Source: Gloeophyllum trabeum ATCC 11539 (lineage: Eukaryota; Basidiomycota; Agaricomycetes; Gloeophyllales; Gloeophyllaceae). Taken from it: a stretch of 64,000 nucleotides of DNA. A model generated the notes under the pieces. The model was not told the DNA's origin. It was given only the letters and a program-made list of their open reading frames with translations, and did not search any database. How positions within the stretch are numbered: the first letter of the stretch is position 1; each line of letters opens with the position of its first letter. The stretch lies in the NCBI RefSeq assembly GCF_000344685.1, contig NW_006920418.1, positions 303,326 to 367,325 on the forward strand. The letters run 5' to 3'. Made by a program: the position numbers and the translations under genes. This document shows positions 22,582-33,814 of this stretch, one piece after another.

Positions 22582-24583
22582 TGCTCCATACAATCAGCGA
22601 TCCCCTTCGATCACTGTTTATGTAGGTCAATCCAGGCGTCTAAACTTTCTTCAATTCTTGTCAGCCTATACGGTATTTATCGTTTAACCTTCAAGAGTAT
22701 TCTGTCACTCACCAGAAATTGTTAGTTTCAACTCCAAACACTTTCAGGTGCAGGTTAGAGGGCCGTAATGCAAATGTCCCAGTCCTTCACGGTCAAACTG
22801 GGTATATAATATGCACTCAGAACAGACTGCATACGAGGAAACCTCGTGAACCTCACCAAGTCTGTACCCCTTGAGCCCAGAGGTCTCGAAAGCAAATTAA
22901 GGTTGTTTCTGATTACTGCCGCGCGGTCGTCAAAGTCGTACGCCACAACGAGAGCGCGGTGGGAGAACACGTTCCTGTCTGCCCACCGTGCCAAACTTGA
23001 ACACCGCCTTCAAGCGCTTCTTTATCGTCTACCGATCTAGTTGCGAAAGAAACGGGAAAAGCGCTCCTACTGTCCGGTAAAATTGGGATATGCTGTAGAG
23101 ACTCATAAGGATAAAGGACACGCATGCGCACATAGCATATCGCATACACGAGCTTAGCCCGAGCCGCGAGCGTCAAAGTCTGGTCGATGCTCCCAAGTGC
23201 TGCGGCCGACTTGCTACAAACTCGTCGTAACGGTCTCAAGTGAGTCCATGTCGAGTCCCTGTATAAAATCATCGTCTTCGACGTCGGTGGTTGGTAGAGT
23301 GGGTTGGACGGGGAGCGGTAAATTAGGAGGTAGGAGGAAGGAGGAAGGGTGAGCTCCGGTCGCCTTCTCAGTTGACTCTTCCTCATTGCGCGAAGTAAAG
23401 GTGCTTGTATTGTGAGCTACGCCCGGTATCATCCTTCTTGCTAGTGTCCTGGGCACTATTTCAGTACCTAAGGTGCTACTGTACTCTGATTAGTGCCAGT
23501 GACACTTCAGCGTGATACCAATGACACTCCCCTGGTGAGTGTCACGTCATTGATCTGTGGATATCACTTTATCACAGTGTTTATTGCACTAATCCCTTTG
23601 ATGAGTGACAACGACACTCGCCACAAGGGCCGCGTCAAAGGTACCAGGCATAGCTCACAATACTTACAGGTGCTGGCTAAAAGCCGACGGTAAAGTGTCG
23701 ACGGAGCCACCAGCATGCACCTGGGCCCTCGCTCGTGAGTTCAGACGTTCAACATTGTAGTTGTGTTTGATCACCCTGGGCTGTCTGGATACTTACATTA
23801 CTTTTTCGAGGAGTAGAGAGCAACATCTTGATGCTGGTACGGCTCGATTGGATTTGTAAGCATCTTGTTTGATTCGTCTCGTATTACTTTTTCGAAGCAG
23901 GTCCAGCCTGAGAACAACACGCGTACGCGCAACTGTCTACATGAGGCATGGCTCCTTCATAGATAGCTTGCGGTCCCCCTACAGCTTTCCATCAGCTCTC
24001 ATCCCCCCCTTTCCCCTTTCGGCTCGATCCCCAAAGACAGACCAACTTGAAGCAGCGATCTCCGCTACCTTTGCTTCTTACCCTCGGAGTCCCTGAAACT
24101 AGATCCCGAAGCCGCGAGGGTTCGAGAGCTACCGCTCTTGAATGTGTTGAGTGTGAAGCCAGAGTATGGTGCGGATCGAGCTTGTACATTGGTACACGGA
24201 TTATCCACGTTAACTAAGTCCCGTGATGGCTAGGACAGGAGATCTGGTACTCTCAGACGTGTATGTCCACTCCGCGTCCTGTGTATCAGTTCACGATGGA
24301 GATACATATATCAAGGACAAACGATGCTCGGCCTAAGAATTGCATCTCGGTTGACCCCTGCGTTATCAGGCTCGGGGGGTTTCAGAAAGAGGCGGCTACA
24401 TATAAGGTTTCAATTGCGGGCGACTGTTGTTCGAATTGTACTGTTACTAATGAATCTCAGAAGACCAGCATGCATGACCCACGAGGTACTGCGGCCTTCA
24501 TATATAACTCAAACAGCTCAACCGGCCCCTTCGTCAGCTCGAGCTATCTTTCACTCCATCCGAATCTCAAGGGCGCACTGTCC
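22582..24583. other. 2-kb divergent spacer between the TPR gene and BTB gene 3
   Basis: No recognised gene. It contains a large imperfect palindrome at about 23400-23675 and, over the last 300 bp, sequence related to the 5' flank of BTB gene 1. A minus-strand open frame at 23214-23456 overlaps the palindrome and has no supporting exons. Confidence 0.45.
23400..23675. repeat. Imperfect palindrome or MITE-like hairpin element
   Basis: The outer arms pair GTATTGTGAGCTACGCCCGG (from about 23406) with the reverse complement of CCAGGCATAGCTCACAATAC (ending about 23664). The inner arms pair GATTAGTGC (about 23489) with GCACTAATC (about 23586-23594). Repeated GTGACACT/AGTGTCAC words fill the centre. 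It can fold into a hairpin about 270 nt long. No target duplication or coding content was found. Confidence 0.55.
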
Positions 24584-26058
24584 ATGGGCACACAGCAAGC
24601 GAAGCATAAGGGCGGGATGGTCTACAAATGCATGGCGGCAATGATGAAGGACTCGTCTGCGAACGCAGCCGGCGAGTCCGGCATCACCTTGTCTACTCGC
24701 CCTCCCAGTGCATCTGTGCGGTCCACGTCGTCAGTCCGTAGCATCAGTATCTCCAGGAGCTCGAGTTGGAGCTGCGCTGCAGCTGGGGTGCCAACGTCTA
24801 GCCCTGGCGGGAGGCAAGCGGACGACGTTCGTCCTATTACTCCTCGTCCCAATGAGGTGCTGCAGCCCTCTAGCCCCATGCGCGTTTTGCGGGCGAGTGC
24901 AGGTATTCTCACAGGCAATCATCGGCAGCAGACGAGCGCAGGCAGTCAGGGTGGTGCGCCAGCCGTCGCCCTTCCGCCTTACCCAGACTCCACTGCACCT
25001 AATGGACGGGAACATGAGCGATATTACTTCAAGGATGGTAATGTCACATTCTTGGTACGCGTCGTAGCTTTACCCATAGGGAATGTTAGCCACTAAATAC
25101 TGCTTTGCGTCTTTAGCTCGAAGATGTCCTATTCCGAGTGCACCGCTTCTTCTTTGAACGCGATTCCGCTCGATTCAGGGACGTAATCCTCAAGGACCTC
25201 AACTCAGACCCTCGGGATGTTATTGTCCGCCTCACTGACTGCACCGCCGTCGATTTCGAACGATTCCTGGGCGTCTTGTATCCTGTGTAAGCAATGTGTA
25301 GTTTATGGTTTGTCCTCATCTGACTGCGGATCGTCCGAATCAGCGCGTTTCATCAACACGACGCTACTACCATGGACGAATGGAGGTCCATCTTGGCCCT
25401 CTCGACTCAGTGGGGCTTCGAGAGTATTCGGCTCTTGGCTATCCGGGAAGTGTTCTCTCTGGCGTCGCCTATTGACAAGATCGTGCTCGGCCGACAGTAT
25501 GATATCAGGGTGTGGCTTCCGGACGCCTACGAGGCCGTTTGTTTGAGGGAGGATCCTCTGTCTGATGAAGAGGCGGAACGTATCGGGGCCAAGGATACTG
25601 CAAGGGTCGCGAGACTACGAGAGCGACGGATGCTCAGCCCTGACCTAGGCGCCTCGGACAGCGAAGCGAGGTTACGCTCCTTGATGGAGGCTGAGTTCCA
25701 TTTGCATTTGCCCGTGAAGATCTGCGATAGTGAAAAGAATAGTGACCCAGAATACGGGACGAGGACTGATGACAGTACATTTCCTACATTCGCACTGGCA
25801 CAGCCGATCTCTCCTCCCCCTTCAACTGCTCCGGAATTACAAAGTATCCAGGAGTCGGATAGTTTGGCAGAGGAGAAACGTTTATCCTTGCCACCTTCTC
25901 AGCGTTGTTCCTCTCAAGATGCAGAAGTGCAGAACTTCCCGGTCACCAGAAGCTCTGCACTACCCGCATCGGGCAAGGATCAGCAGTGCTGCATGTGTGG
26001 CATATGCAAAAGAGCACAGTACAGGGAAATTGCGGCTGGTGTCGAAACGCGTTTTTAA
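24584..26058 (+). CDS. BTB/POZ-like domain protein 3
   Basis: Exons 24584-25054, 25117-25286, 25344-26058, giving 451 aa in frame. The start MGTQQAK is shared with BTB gene 1, which decided the start codon; an open frame upstream continues to 24263 but reads through sequence homologous to the non-coding 5' flank of gene 1. The core reads RYYFKDGNVTFL, FRVHRFFFERDSARFRDVIL, DCTAVDFERFLGVLYPV, MDEWRSILALSTQWGFESIR and AERIGAKDTARVARLRERRM. The middle exon is 170 bp, exactly as in gene 1. The C-terminus has a short Cys motif CCMCGIC. It appears to be an intact, fairly recent duplicate. Confidence 0.84.
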
Positions 26059-26584
26059 CTCGAGAACGTCAATCGATAGCTAGGTACCGAGGTCCCCGCC
26101 GTACATATGTATTACTCTATTACTGATCGTGCCTCTGCTGTGCTGTAATGTTGATGTTATCCGTGTCCTTCCGCGACACCAGGAGAAACACATATCGCTA
26201 TGATCCTTTGACGCACCCAACAGTCACCTAGTATTGTCTGAACACCTCGTCCTGCTAAGGTATTTCCCGGATTTCTCGCTAGAGCCGATAGTTGTGCGGC
26301 GCTGATGATATGTCCGCAAACCTGGCGATGATTGAATGGGAGACCTAGGTCCATCGATTCGAGGCAGTTTGGCTAACGCTTATCCGTCCAGGCTATAGCA
26401 GAGCACCAACCCGGAGACTTCCACAGTGGGTGCTCATTTGACCTGTACAAGCTTTGATTGAATTGGGGAAGCAGGTCATCAACATGTGTGTGGGTACGAG
26501 GCTCTATATATACTCGTCCTGAAGCTATCTGTTTGGACTCGGAGCACCCTCAGTGAATCGACTCTTGCCACATAACCAAATATC
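26059..26584. other. Tandem spacer between BTB genes 3 and 4
   Basis: No gene seen; the promoter of BTB gene 4 lies in its last 100 bp. Confidence 0.5.
26505..26512 (+). promoter_or_regulatory. TATA box of BTB gene 4
   Basis: TATATATA about 75 bp upstream of the ATG at 26585, a normal fungal spacing. Confidence 0.5.
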
Positions 26585-28264
26585 ATGGACCCGCAGCGCG
26601 TCGAAGAGTTGATCCAACGCTTGCTACCTGCGCTCGTCAGGGAGCTGTCGGTCAACCCTAATGTCGGCAATGGAGGACCAACGAATAATCGCGGTCTCTC
26701 CAGCTCGTCCGAGTCGACGAACGCGCCTTTTGTGCACATTCCCGTTCCCGTGTCGAACCTGACGACATCCCCGCATCTGTCCAGCGTGCCGTCCACTCGG
26801 GCGCAGTCGGGGACTAGAAGCATATGCTCAAGCATATCCCCTGGGTACTCTCCTCCACGCACGCCGAGCATAGCAGGCAGCCCGCCGCTATGTAGGAGTC
26901 CACCGTATCAGCTGCGTCCCTCCAGCCCTCCGATTTCTACTCAAGCCACTGCAGGATTGCCTGTACAGTCACCACCTATAGTTTCACCAGTCCCGAGATA
27001 TAGTTATCCTCCATCATCAAGTCCAGGAGGTCGCTCCTTCCGGCCGGAGACTCCTTCGCCACCCACACAGCCGCCCATTACAGTGCCTGTGGGTGAGAGG
27101 CACGAGTCGTACTATCTCGACGATGGCAACGTTGAATTCCTGGTATGTTCCGCTCATACTTTCGATCGGTTTCCCGGATACTCACGAAGCTCGCGCTAGA
27201 TACAAGGCACGCTCTTCCGCGTACACAAATTCTTCTTCAAGCGCGACTCGGTGGTATTCAGAGAGCTGTTGCGCGAAAATGTAGATCGCAGCCCGATAAA
27301 GCTCACCGACTGCAACGCGCTCGATTTCGAGCGGTTCTTGGGCGTCCTCTATCCTGCGTACGCTTGCGTTTCCCGGTTCTCCTTCTCAGACATTGATCTT
27401 CATACCGATAGTGCATTCCATCAGTACACGGCTTCGACGCTCGAAGAATGGACGTCTATCCTGGCCCTCGCTACGCAGTGGGGATTCGACTCCATTCGGC
27501 TCTTGGCGATCCGGGAGGTCTTCCCCCTCGCGTCGCCTCTCGACAGGATCGTCCTGGCGCACAAATTCGACATCAAGGAATGGCTCCTGGACGCGTACCG
27601 CGAGGTATGCGAAAGACAGGCTCCGCTGTCCGACGAAGAGGCAGAACGTATCGGGGCCAAGGATACGGCGAGGGTCGCGCGGGTGCGGGAGCGCAGGCGG
27701 CTCAGCACTTACTTTGTCCCTCCGCCTGCTCCCGAGCCCGACGCCACGCTCCAGTCTATGGTCGAGACTGAGTTCAAGCTCCTCGCGGAGAATGGTCCAG
27801 AGGACAGCGATGACGAGTCAGAATCCGCGAGTGAGGCGGGTGATCAGGAAGATGCTCCTCAAGCAGGTGAAGCGGGGCCTGCATATCCCGTCATTCCTCT
27901 AGCGGATAAAGCGGAACCTACATGTCCTCCCTCCCCTCCGGCCAATCGCGTACTAGGGGGTTGGGGTCTAGCGGGCTGGGGGCACCCAGCATCTAATAGA
28001 GACACCACTTTTCCAGTTGGCCTGTCCCCCCAAGTTCCACAGCCAGCAGTCACGCAGTCCTTCAACTTCACTGCGGCGTCCGGAAGCGTTGTATCGGCTT
28101 TCCCCATGACAAGCGCACATTCTCCTGCGACACCTGCATCGGGAGCCCAGGGTGAACAGGTATATGACTCGACAAACATTGCGCCTCAGCCAGCGCCCGC
28201 ATGCCCATCCGAGAAGCCCAAGGGCAAGAAGCGCAAAGGCGGAAAGACAGTGAAGAAAGGGTAA
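26585..28264 (+). CDS. BTB/POZ-like domain protein 4
   Basis: Exons 26585-27142, 27200-27357, 27412-28264, giving 522 aa in frame. It begins with a predicted helix MDPQRVEELIQRLLPALVRE and a Ser/Pro-rich linker. The core is SYYLDDGNVEFL, FRVHKFFFKRDSVVFRELL, DCNALDFERFLGVLYPA, LEEWTSILALATQWGFDSIR and AERIGAKDTARVARVRERRR. Its middle exon is 12 bp shorter than those of genes 1 and 3. The tail is acidic, then low in complexity, and ends with the basic cluster KPKGKKRKGGKTVKKG, a likely nuclear localisation signal. It is the most diverged of the four at the N-terminus. Confidence 0.84.
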
Positions 28265-28530
28265 ATATCCTGGTGATGGAGCTTATCCTACGCCCCAGAA
28301 ATGCTGTCTTGTTTATCAACTTGTTCCTTGCTTCGGCCACTCACGCAGATGCCACAATGTTGTGTTATACAAACTTGAACTTCCGATGCATCCTACCAGT
28401 CAGACCAACAGTATTGTCACGCTTCGCATTTGGCACGGAAACAATGTTATCTCATCTATACATGTGCCGTTCTTTGTACAAATCCATGAATACTGCGCTC
28501 GTACACCCCCGTCTATGTTTGACATTGCAT

Positions 28531-30785
28531 TTAGATCGTCTTCGCATTGCTGTGAGACAGTTCGTGGATCTTGACGATGATCGCTGTTCACACGGAAATT
28601 AGCAGAACCGCATATTGAAAATGACAATAGATACGCACATTGCGGGTCCAAGCCCTGGAAGGGGATCTGCTCCTGCAACCCACCGCAGCCCTCCTTGACG
28701 GTGCCCATGTAGCCGTACTTGGGCGTGAGCTGACGCTCGAGCAACCAGGTACCCATCTTAGACCCAAGCTACAGAACCATACGGGTAAGAATAAGGACCA
28801 AGAACCTACGCGATGCGATACTCACCCCAGTCTTCCGGTTGAGAGACTCGACGACGAGGACGAAGGGGCTGGAGCCGTACTTCCTGATAGCCTACGCATC
28901 TCCCATCAATATCGCGCCGCGGAACCCTAATCAAAGCAACGCACCTGCTCGTCAACCAAGTTCAAAGTCGGCTTGTTGATGAGACCGATGTCCAGGCCCT
29001 CCTGCCTGCACCGCAGAACGGCATCCCAGGCGCGGTAGAGCATGTCGCCGTAGCTGACAACGTACCCGGCCTTGCCCTCGCAGATCACCTCATCCTTCCC
29101 GGGCACGAACTCGTAGTCGTCTCCGAAGAACTTGGTCTTGCCGTCTTCCTTGAGGATGTATGGCACCTTCGAGCGGGTCGAGAACACGAAGCGAATGCCG
29201 CGGTCAAAGAACACTTTGCGGACGATCTTCGTCATCTGCAACGGGTCCGCGGGGAAGTATAGCCACGAGTGTGTGTCCGAGAGACCGTTGTCCGCGAAGA
29301 AGTTGTTCACGCCGAAGTGGCACGTGTTGTCCGCCATCTCGTCGACGCCCGAGTGCGAGAAGTGGCAGAGCACATTGCAGTGGTTCAGCCGCGCCATCGT
29401 CACCTCCGAGATGATCATCTCGAGGAACGCGCTGAACGTGCTGAACACGCCGAACTTGTCGGGGGCGAACCCGAAGCCCGCCGCCGCGGAGAAGTTGCCG
29501 CGCTCCATGATGCCTGACGGGACGAACACCTCGGGGTGCTTCTGGTGGATGGCCTTGAGACCAGTCGAGCCCTCGAGGTCGCTGTCGATGACCATGACCT
29601 TCTTCGCGGCCTCCTCTTTGCTCAGCTCGTCCAGGACCGAGTTAACTGCCTCACCGAAGACAACACGGTTGGCGCCGACCTCCTTCGTAGAACCAACGTG
29701 CAAGTACGGCACGGACGAGGGCTTGATGTTGAGCAAGATGTCCGACGCCATCGACTCTGGGTAGCCACGCGCCGTGAAGTACTTGAGCGCAGACTTGACC
29801 GGAATGACGTCGTGTCCGTGCGAGCTGCCCTCGATGTCAGGGATGCCGGGAGCCATAACACGCTTGGAGATAACGGCCGCGGGTCCGTCGTAGTTGATAA
29901 CTTCGCAGATACCACCCCAGAGCGCATCGTAGTCCTCGCCCTGGACAGTAACAACCTTGAGACCGTGTCCCTGGAGCGTCTTAGTCAGATCGTAGCCGGG
30001 CAAGTATTCTGACGGGTGGCCGGCGATCGTGACATCATTGTCATCAATGAGCAGCTTCACGTTCAACTTCTGGGCAACAGCCAAGCGAGCGGCCTCAGCG
30101 TCGTCACCCTCCTGCTGCGAGCCGTCCGAGCCCAGACAGAATACGGTCTTGTCGCGGTTGGCCATCGCGACACCGTTCACGAGCGGCCAGACGTGTCCCA
30201 AGCGGCCGGAGGAGAACTTGACTCCTGGCGTCAGGCCGAGCTCGGGGTGTCCAGGGAGCTTCGAGTTGGCCTCGCGGTAGTGGAGGAGGTGCTCGGCGGG
30301 GATGTGACCTTGCAAGGCAGACAAGAGGTACTGCGTCGCGACACGGTGACCTGTGGTTTCGTAGTCAGCCTTAGTACTGCAACGCATGGCGTAGTTCACT
30401 CACCTGCTTCATCGAAGACGGTAGGGTAGAACTTGTCCGACGATTCAAACAGCCCTAGGAGCATTACAACTTCCGGCACAGTGTCATAGGCACCACCTAT
30501 ATGCACATCTCAGTCCGAGTTCGCGATATGCGCGTTCGATATACTACTCACCAGTGTGCCCACTCACTCCCCTTGCTGCTCCCGTCGCCGTGAACAAAAC
30601 AATCGCATCACGGAGGAGCTGGATGTTGAAAAGGAGCGCAGACTTCTGGTCCTCCGTTAGCTGCGGCTTCGACGGGTCAAGCTGGAGCCTGTGCTCGCCG
30701 TCAGACGCGTCTTCCAGCGTGCCTGAACCACTCACTTTTTGAACTTCTTGAGGTCGATGGGGAACGCGCTGTCTGCACCGGGCAT
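28531..30785 (-). CDS. Transketolase-family thiamine diphosphate enzyme
   Basis: Exons read downward: 30785-30736, 30688-30552, 30496-30404, 30350-28945, 28891-28826, 28768-28639, 28583-28531, giving 644 aa in frame. The thiamine diphosphate motif is visible as GSDGSQQEGDDAEAARLA followed about 25 residues on by LLIDDNDVTI. An upstream GRLGHVWPLVNGVAMA and the pyrimidine-domain residues GIMERGNFSAAAGFGF (with the catalytic Glu) support a complete two-domain enzyme. Ordinary transketolases read GDG..MEG and are slightly longer, so this is a divergent branch; 2-carbon ketol transfer in the pentose phosphate pathway or a dihydroxyacetone synthase-like reaction are both possible. It converges on BTB gene 4 with a 266-bp spacer. 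Confidence 0.85.
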
Positions 30786-31523
30786 GATGGTGATGGTAGG
30801 TGGATGAGAACGAGAACGCTGACGAAGAGTACAAAATCGATAGTCGGTCAATCGCTCCGATCCTTCTCACGCGCCGTCAGCGGTCTATGACGCTTGCGGG
30901 GGGGAACGTTGGTGGCCGATTACAACTTACCACGGCACAACGCCGTGGACGCTCTTTATATTTTGTTCGCTGACACGGAACAGGGCATAGGAAAGATATC
31001 GTTTCGAATGTCTGAGAAACGCTGGCAACACAAAATATCAACCTTTTCGTCTGCTTGAAACATACGGGGGATCGACTGTTACTCAGGCGTTCCCGAGTCG
31101 CTCACGGCTCTAGCAACGTGCGTATTCATCTCTGATTTCCTGAGATAATTTGTGATATACAGGGACAACTGCTCAGCAGACGCGAGAAGGCGCTTTCCTT
31201 TGGTGGACCGGGTATCTTGAGCGGTCAAGACCGGCGTTTGCTTGGTGAGCAGCTGAGAAATCGCTGCGATATCATGTCCGCGCGTTCACGACATCAATCG
31301 GAAACGATTATCCCTGGAAAGTGTTGTAGTGCTGTCAGGGAGACCTATTGCTGGCCAGGAATGACGCATGCAGCGTTGATCATAACTTCTGAATCCCTCG
31401 GACAGCGACCAACAGGAGGAAGCCGTAAGGTAAGCCAACCTTCTCGATTCATATACGACATGAGTCTAAAGAGATGGCAGAAAGCCTGAATCGGAATACA
31501 GCGGCGAACAAACAGAATCCCCC
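30786..31523. other. Spacer between the transketolase-like gene and REX1
   Basis: Promoter side of the transketolase-like gene and 3' flank of REX1; no gene or repeat seen. Confidence 0.5.
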
Positions 31524-33814
31524 CTACTTGATGTTGAGGAACAACAACCCCCGCTTTGCCCGCTCAACCTGCTCCTCCAGGTCTCGCGCATCTTGGTTTG
31601 TCCACCAGCTATCCTTATCCAGGTCCGATAGGGTCTTCCCTTCTCTCAGCGCGCTTTCAAACGCAGACTTGCGTGCGTTCAGCGCCGACATCGCACGCGG
31701 ATCTGAGTGCCCGGTAAAAATAACGAGGGCAGTGTAAGGCGGCAAAGACGCGTAGAGCGCCGTCAACTGCGCATTTAATCTGTCGAGGATAGCTCTCAGA
31801 TCCGGCTCCGGAACTGGTTCCATTTCGGCATTTGGAGGCGCATCAGGCGATCGGTTTGTTATCCCTGGGGGAAGGATTGTAGTGCGGTAAATACCCTTAT
31901 AAGACTGCGCTTACATCCCAGTGCGTCAGCGACAGCATTGAACCTCCCGAATACGAACTGGTGATCTGAGATCATCCGCTGCAGCCCTTCGAATATTTCC
32001 TCGTCACTCTTGCAGGCGACGGTGGAAGTGGCCTTCGCGCCGTGCATGGAAGCCGGATTGCCATGATCCACGACGGCCGACCGGATGGGGGTCGGTCCAT
32101 GTCCAGTCGACCTAGCCATCCGCTCAAAGATAGACTCCATGTCGGTCTTGAACTCGCCGTAGCCTGGACCTTTCGGACATAAGGAAATCAATTGCAGCCG
32201 CTGAAAAAAAAGGAGAGGTCGACCTACCGTTGTCGACCTTCTTCTTCAACAAGTCCAGACACGCTCGGGCGTCCTCCTCTGGGTCGTGCCCTCCCTCCCC
32301 CCGTGCCTGGATAATCCGACCACACCATTTCTTCGTCAGCCACGCTAGGGCAGGTTTAAATGGCCGCCCTCGAGGATGATGGAACAGGATTGCCGTATCG
32401 ATGCAATATGGATGACAGATCTTGAGGGTCTTGAGGTCGGATTCCAGTGAATGGCCAAGTAGAATGGGGGTAGGCTTGGCAGAGAGCAGGGCGAGGATCT
32501 CTGATTGCACTTCTTCGAACGTCGTCGTTATGGGTGCCAGAGCTTCTGCTGTGATGCCTGACCACCTTGGTACACAATCAACTACGCGTACGGGAGCAAA
32601 GGCGGAAGACCACCAACCGCGTGAGGTAGTCCAGGATGGGCTTTTGCGGCTTGGCGAGCCGGTCGTAGATGACTTTGCCAGTGGCATACTCAATAATACA
32701 TACGCGCGCCAGTTCTTTCCCGTCTTCTGTTAGACACTGCCTTGGATGTGAAGGTTTGGGATGCCGTAGTGTACAACGAGGGGCTTACCATCTCGCAGTC
32801 GATGGCGTACACGGGAGAATCTGCCTGTGCGCTTGATGAGGGCTCGGGTTGGGGTGTCTCGACCCACCCATCAGCCTTCTCGTAAGCGCTGCTCATGTAC
32901 GACGGGACGGGGTAGTCGTTCTCGATCATCTGGTCGAGGGTCAGGAGGTAACTTGACGGAGACTTTCCGAAGGCTCGCTCAGCTGGGCGATATCGACGTT
33001 AATGACAGGTAAGATGACGGAGAGTAAAATATGGCCATACACGCGACCCGCTGCTGTAGCCTTCGTTTCTGTTCCTCGCCCGTGACGGGCCCGTGAAAGA
33101 ACTCCGCCATCACAGAGTGCATCTTTGTAGCATCCCCAGGCGCTCGCGTCGGTAGCGCATGGCTGTATGTCGAGGATATGAAAGGGACACCGGGTTGTGA
33201 ACTGGATGTGGAGGGGACAGGCACTGATATGGGCACGTTCGGATTGGATGTCGCAGACGTCGGAAGAGGAGGCAGAGCAAGGATGTCGGGAGTAAGACCC
33301 GGTATCAATAGGGCTACGACTTTTGGTATAGACCGAGGGTTCTGACCCAGTTGGTTGGAATGAACGAGAGGACGAGTAGCGCGAGCCATACCTCAACTCG
33401 AACCCACGATGGCGGAGGGGCGTCTGCAACGATGTGCAGAATCAAGTCGCGAATATCCTGTCCTCTCGTCAGCCAGACCCATAAAGGAGGAGTGAGCTCA
33501 CATTAACGCCCACTGCTTCCCTCCTCTTCATGATCTCTGCCTTGTTATACATAAACCGCGGGGGATTCGCCTATCCATAGACATTTCGACAAGTTTTGCA
33601 TGCAAGTCAGAGCTCATACCTCCACTTTTGCAACCTTCTTCTTCATCTTCTTCGCCTTCCCTTTTTCGACCTTGAACCAGTCACCGCCATCGTCATTCAT
33701 GTCGGGCTGGACAATGCCTTGTGCCACGGGCGGCGAAACTTTCATCTTTTTGTGCACCGGGGACGATGAGACGGTTATCGGCGATGATGGCGAGTTGCCT
33801 TGTGTCCGCTTCAT
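31524..33814 (-). CDS. REX1: RNA exonuclease REX1/RNH70 type (DEDDh)
   Basis: Exons read downward: 33814-33620, 33570-33502, 33457-33392, 33341-33043, 32951-32789, 32736-32618, 32565-32228, 32169-31915, 31864-31524, giving 614 aa in frame. The family trims 3' ends of 5S rRNA and tRNA precursors in the nucleus. A Lys-rich N-terminus GKAKKMKKKVAK suggests nuclear import. The conserved pre-domain reads IRDLILHIVADAPPPSWVRV and KVVALLIPGLTP. The exonuclease core shows YAIDCEM (Asp, Glu), CLTEDGKELARVCIIEY, WSGITAEALAP, LLGHSLESDLKTL (Asp) and HDPEEDARACLDLL (His, Asp), so all catalytic residues are present. Introns are 44-91 bp; the 91-bp intron (32952-33042) is the least certain. Confidence 0.9.

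Noticed and set aside
23214..23456. Minus-strand 80-codon frame
   Set aside because: It overlaps the palindrome and has no supporting exons or promoter.
24263..24583. Upstream extension of BTB gene 3
   Set aside because: The extra residues fall in sequence homologous to the non-coding 5' flank of BTB gene 1, whose protein starts at the shared MGTQQAK.
29132..29764. Plus-strand 210-codon frame opposite the transketolase-like gene
   Set aside because: It is the shadow of a strongly supported minus-strand exon with recognisable motifs.
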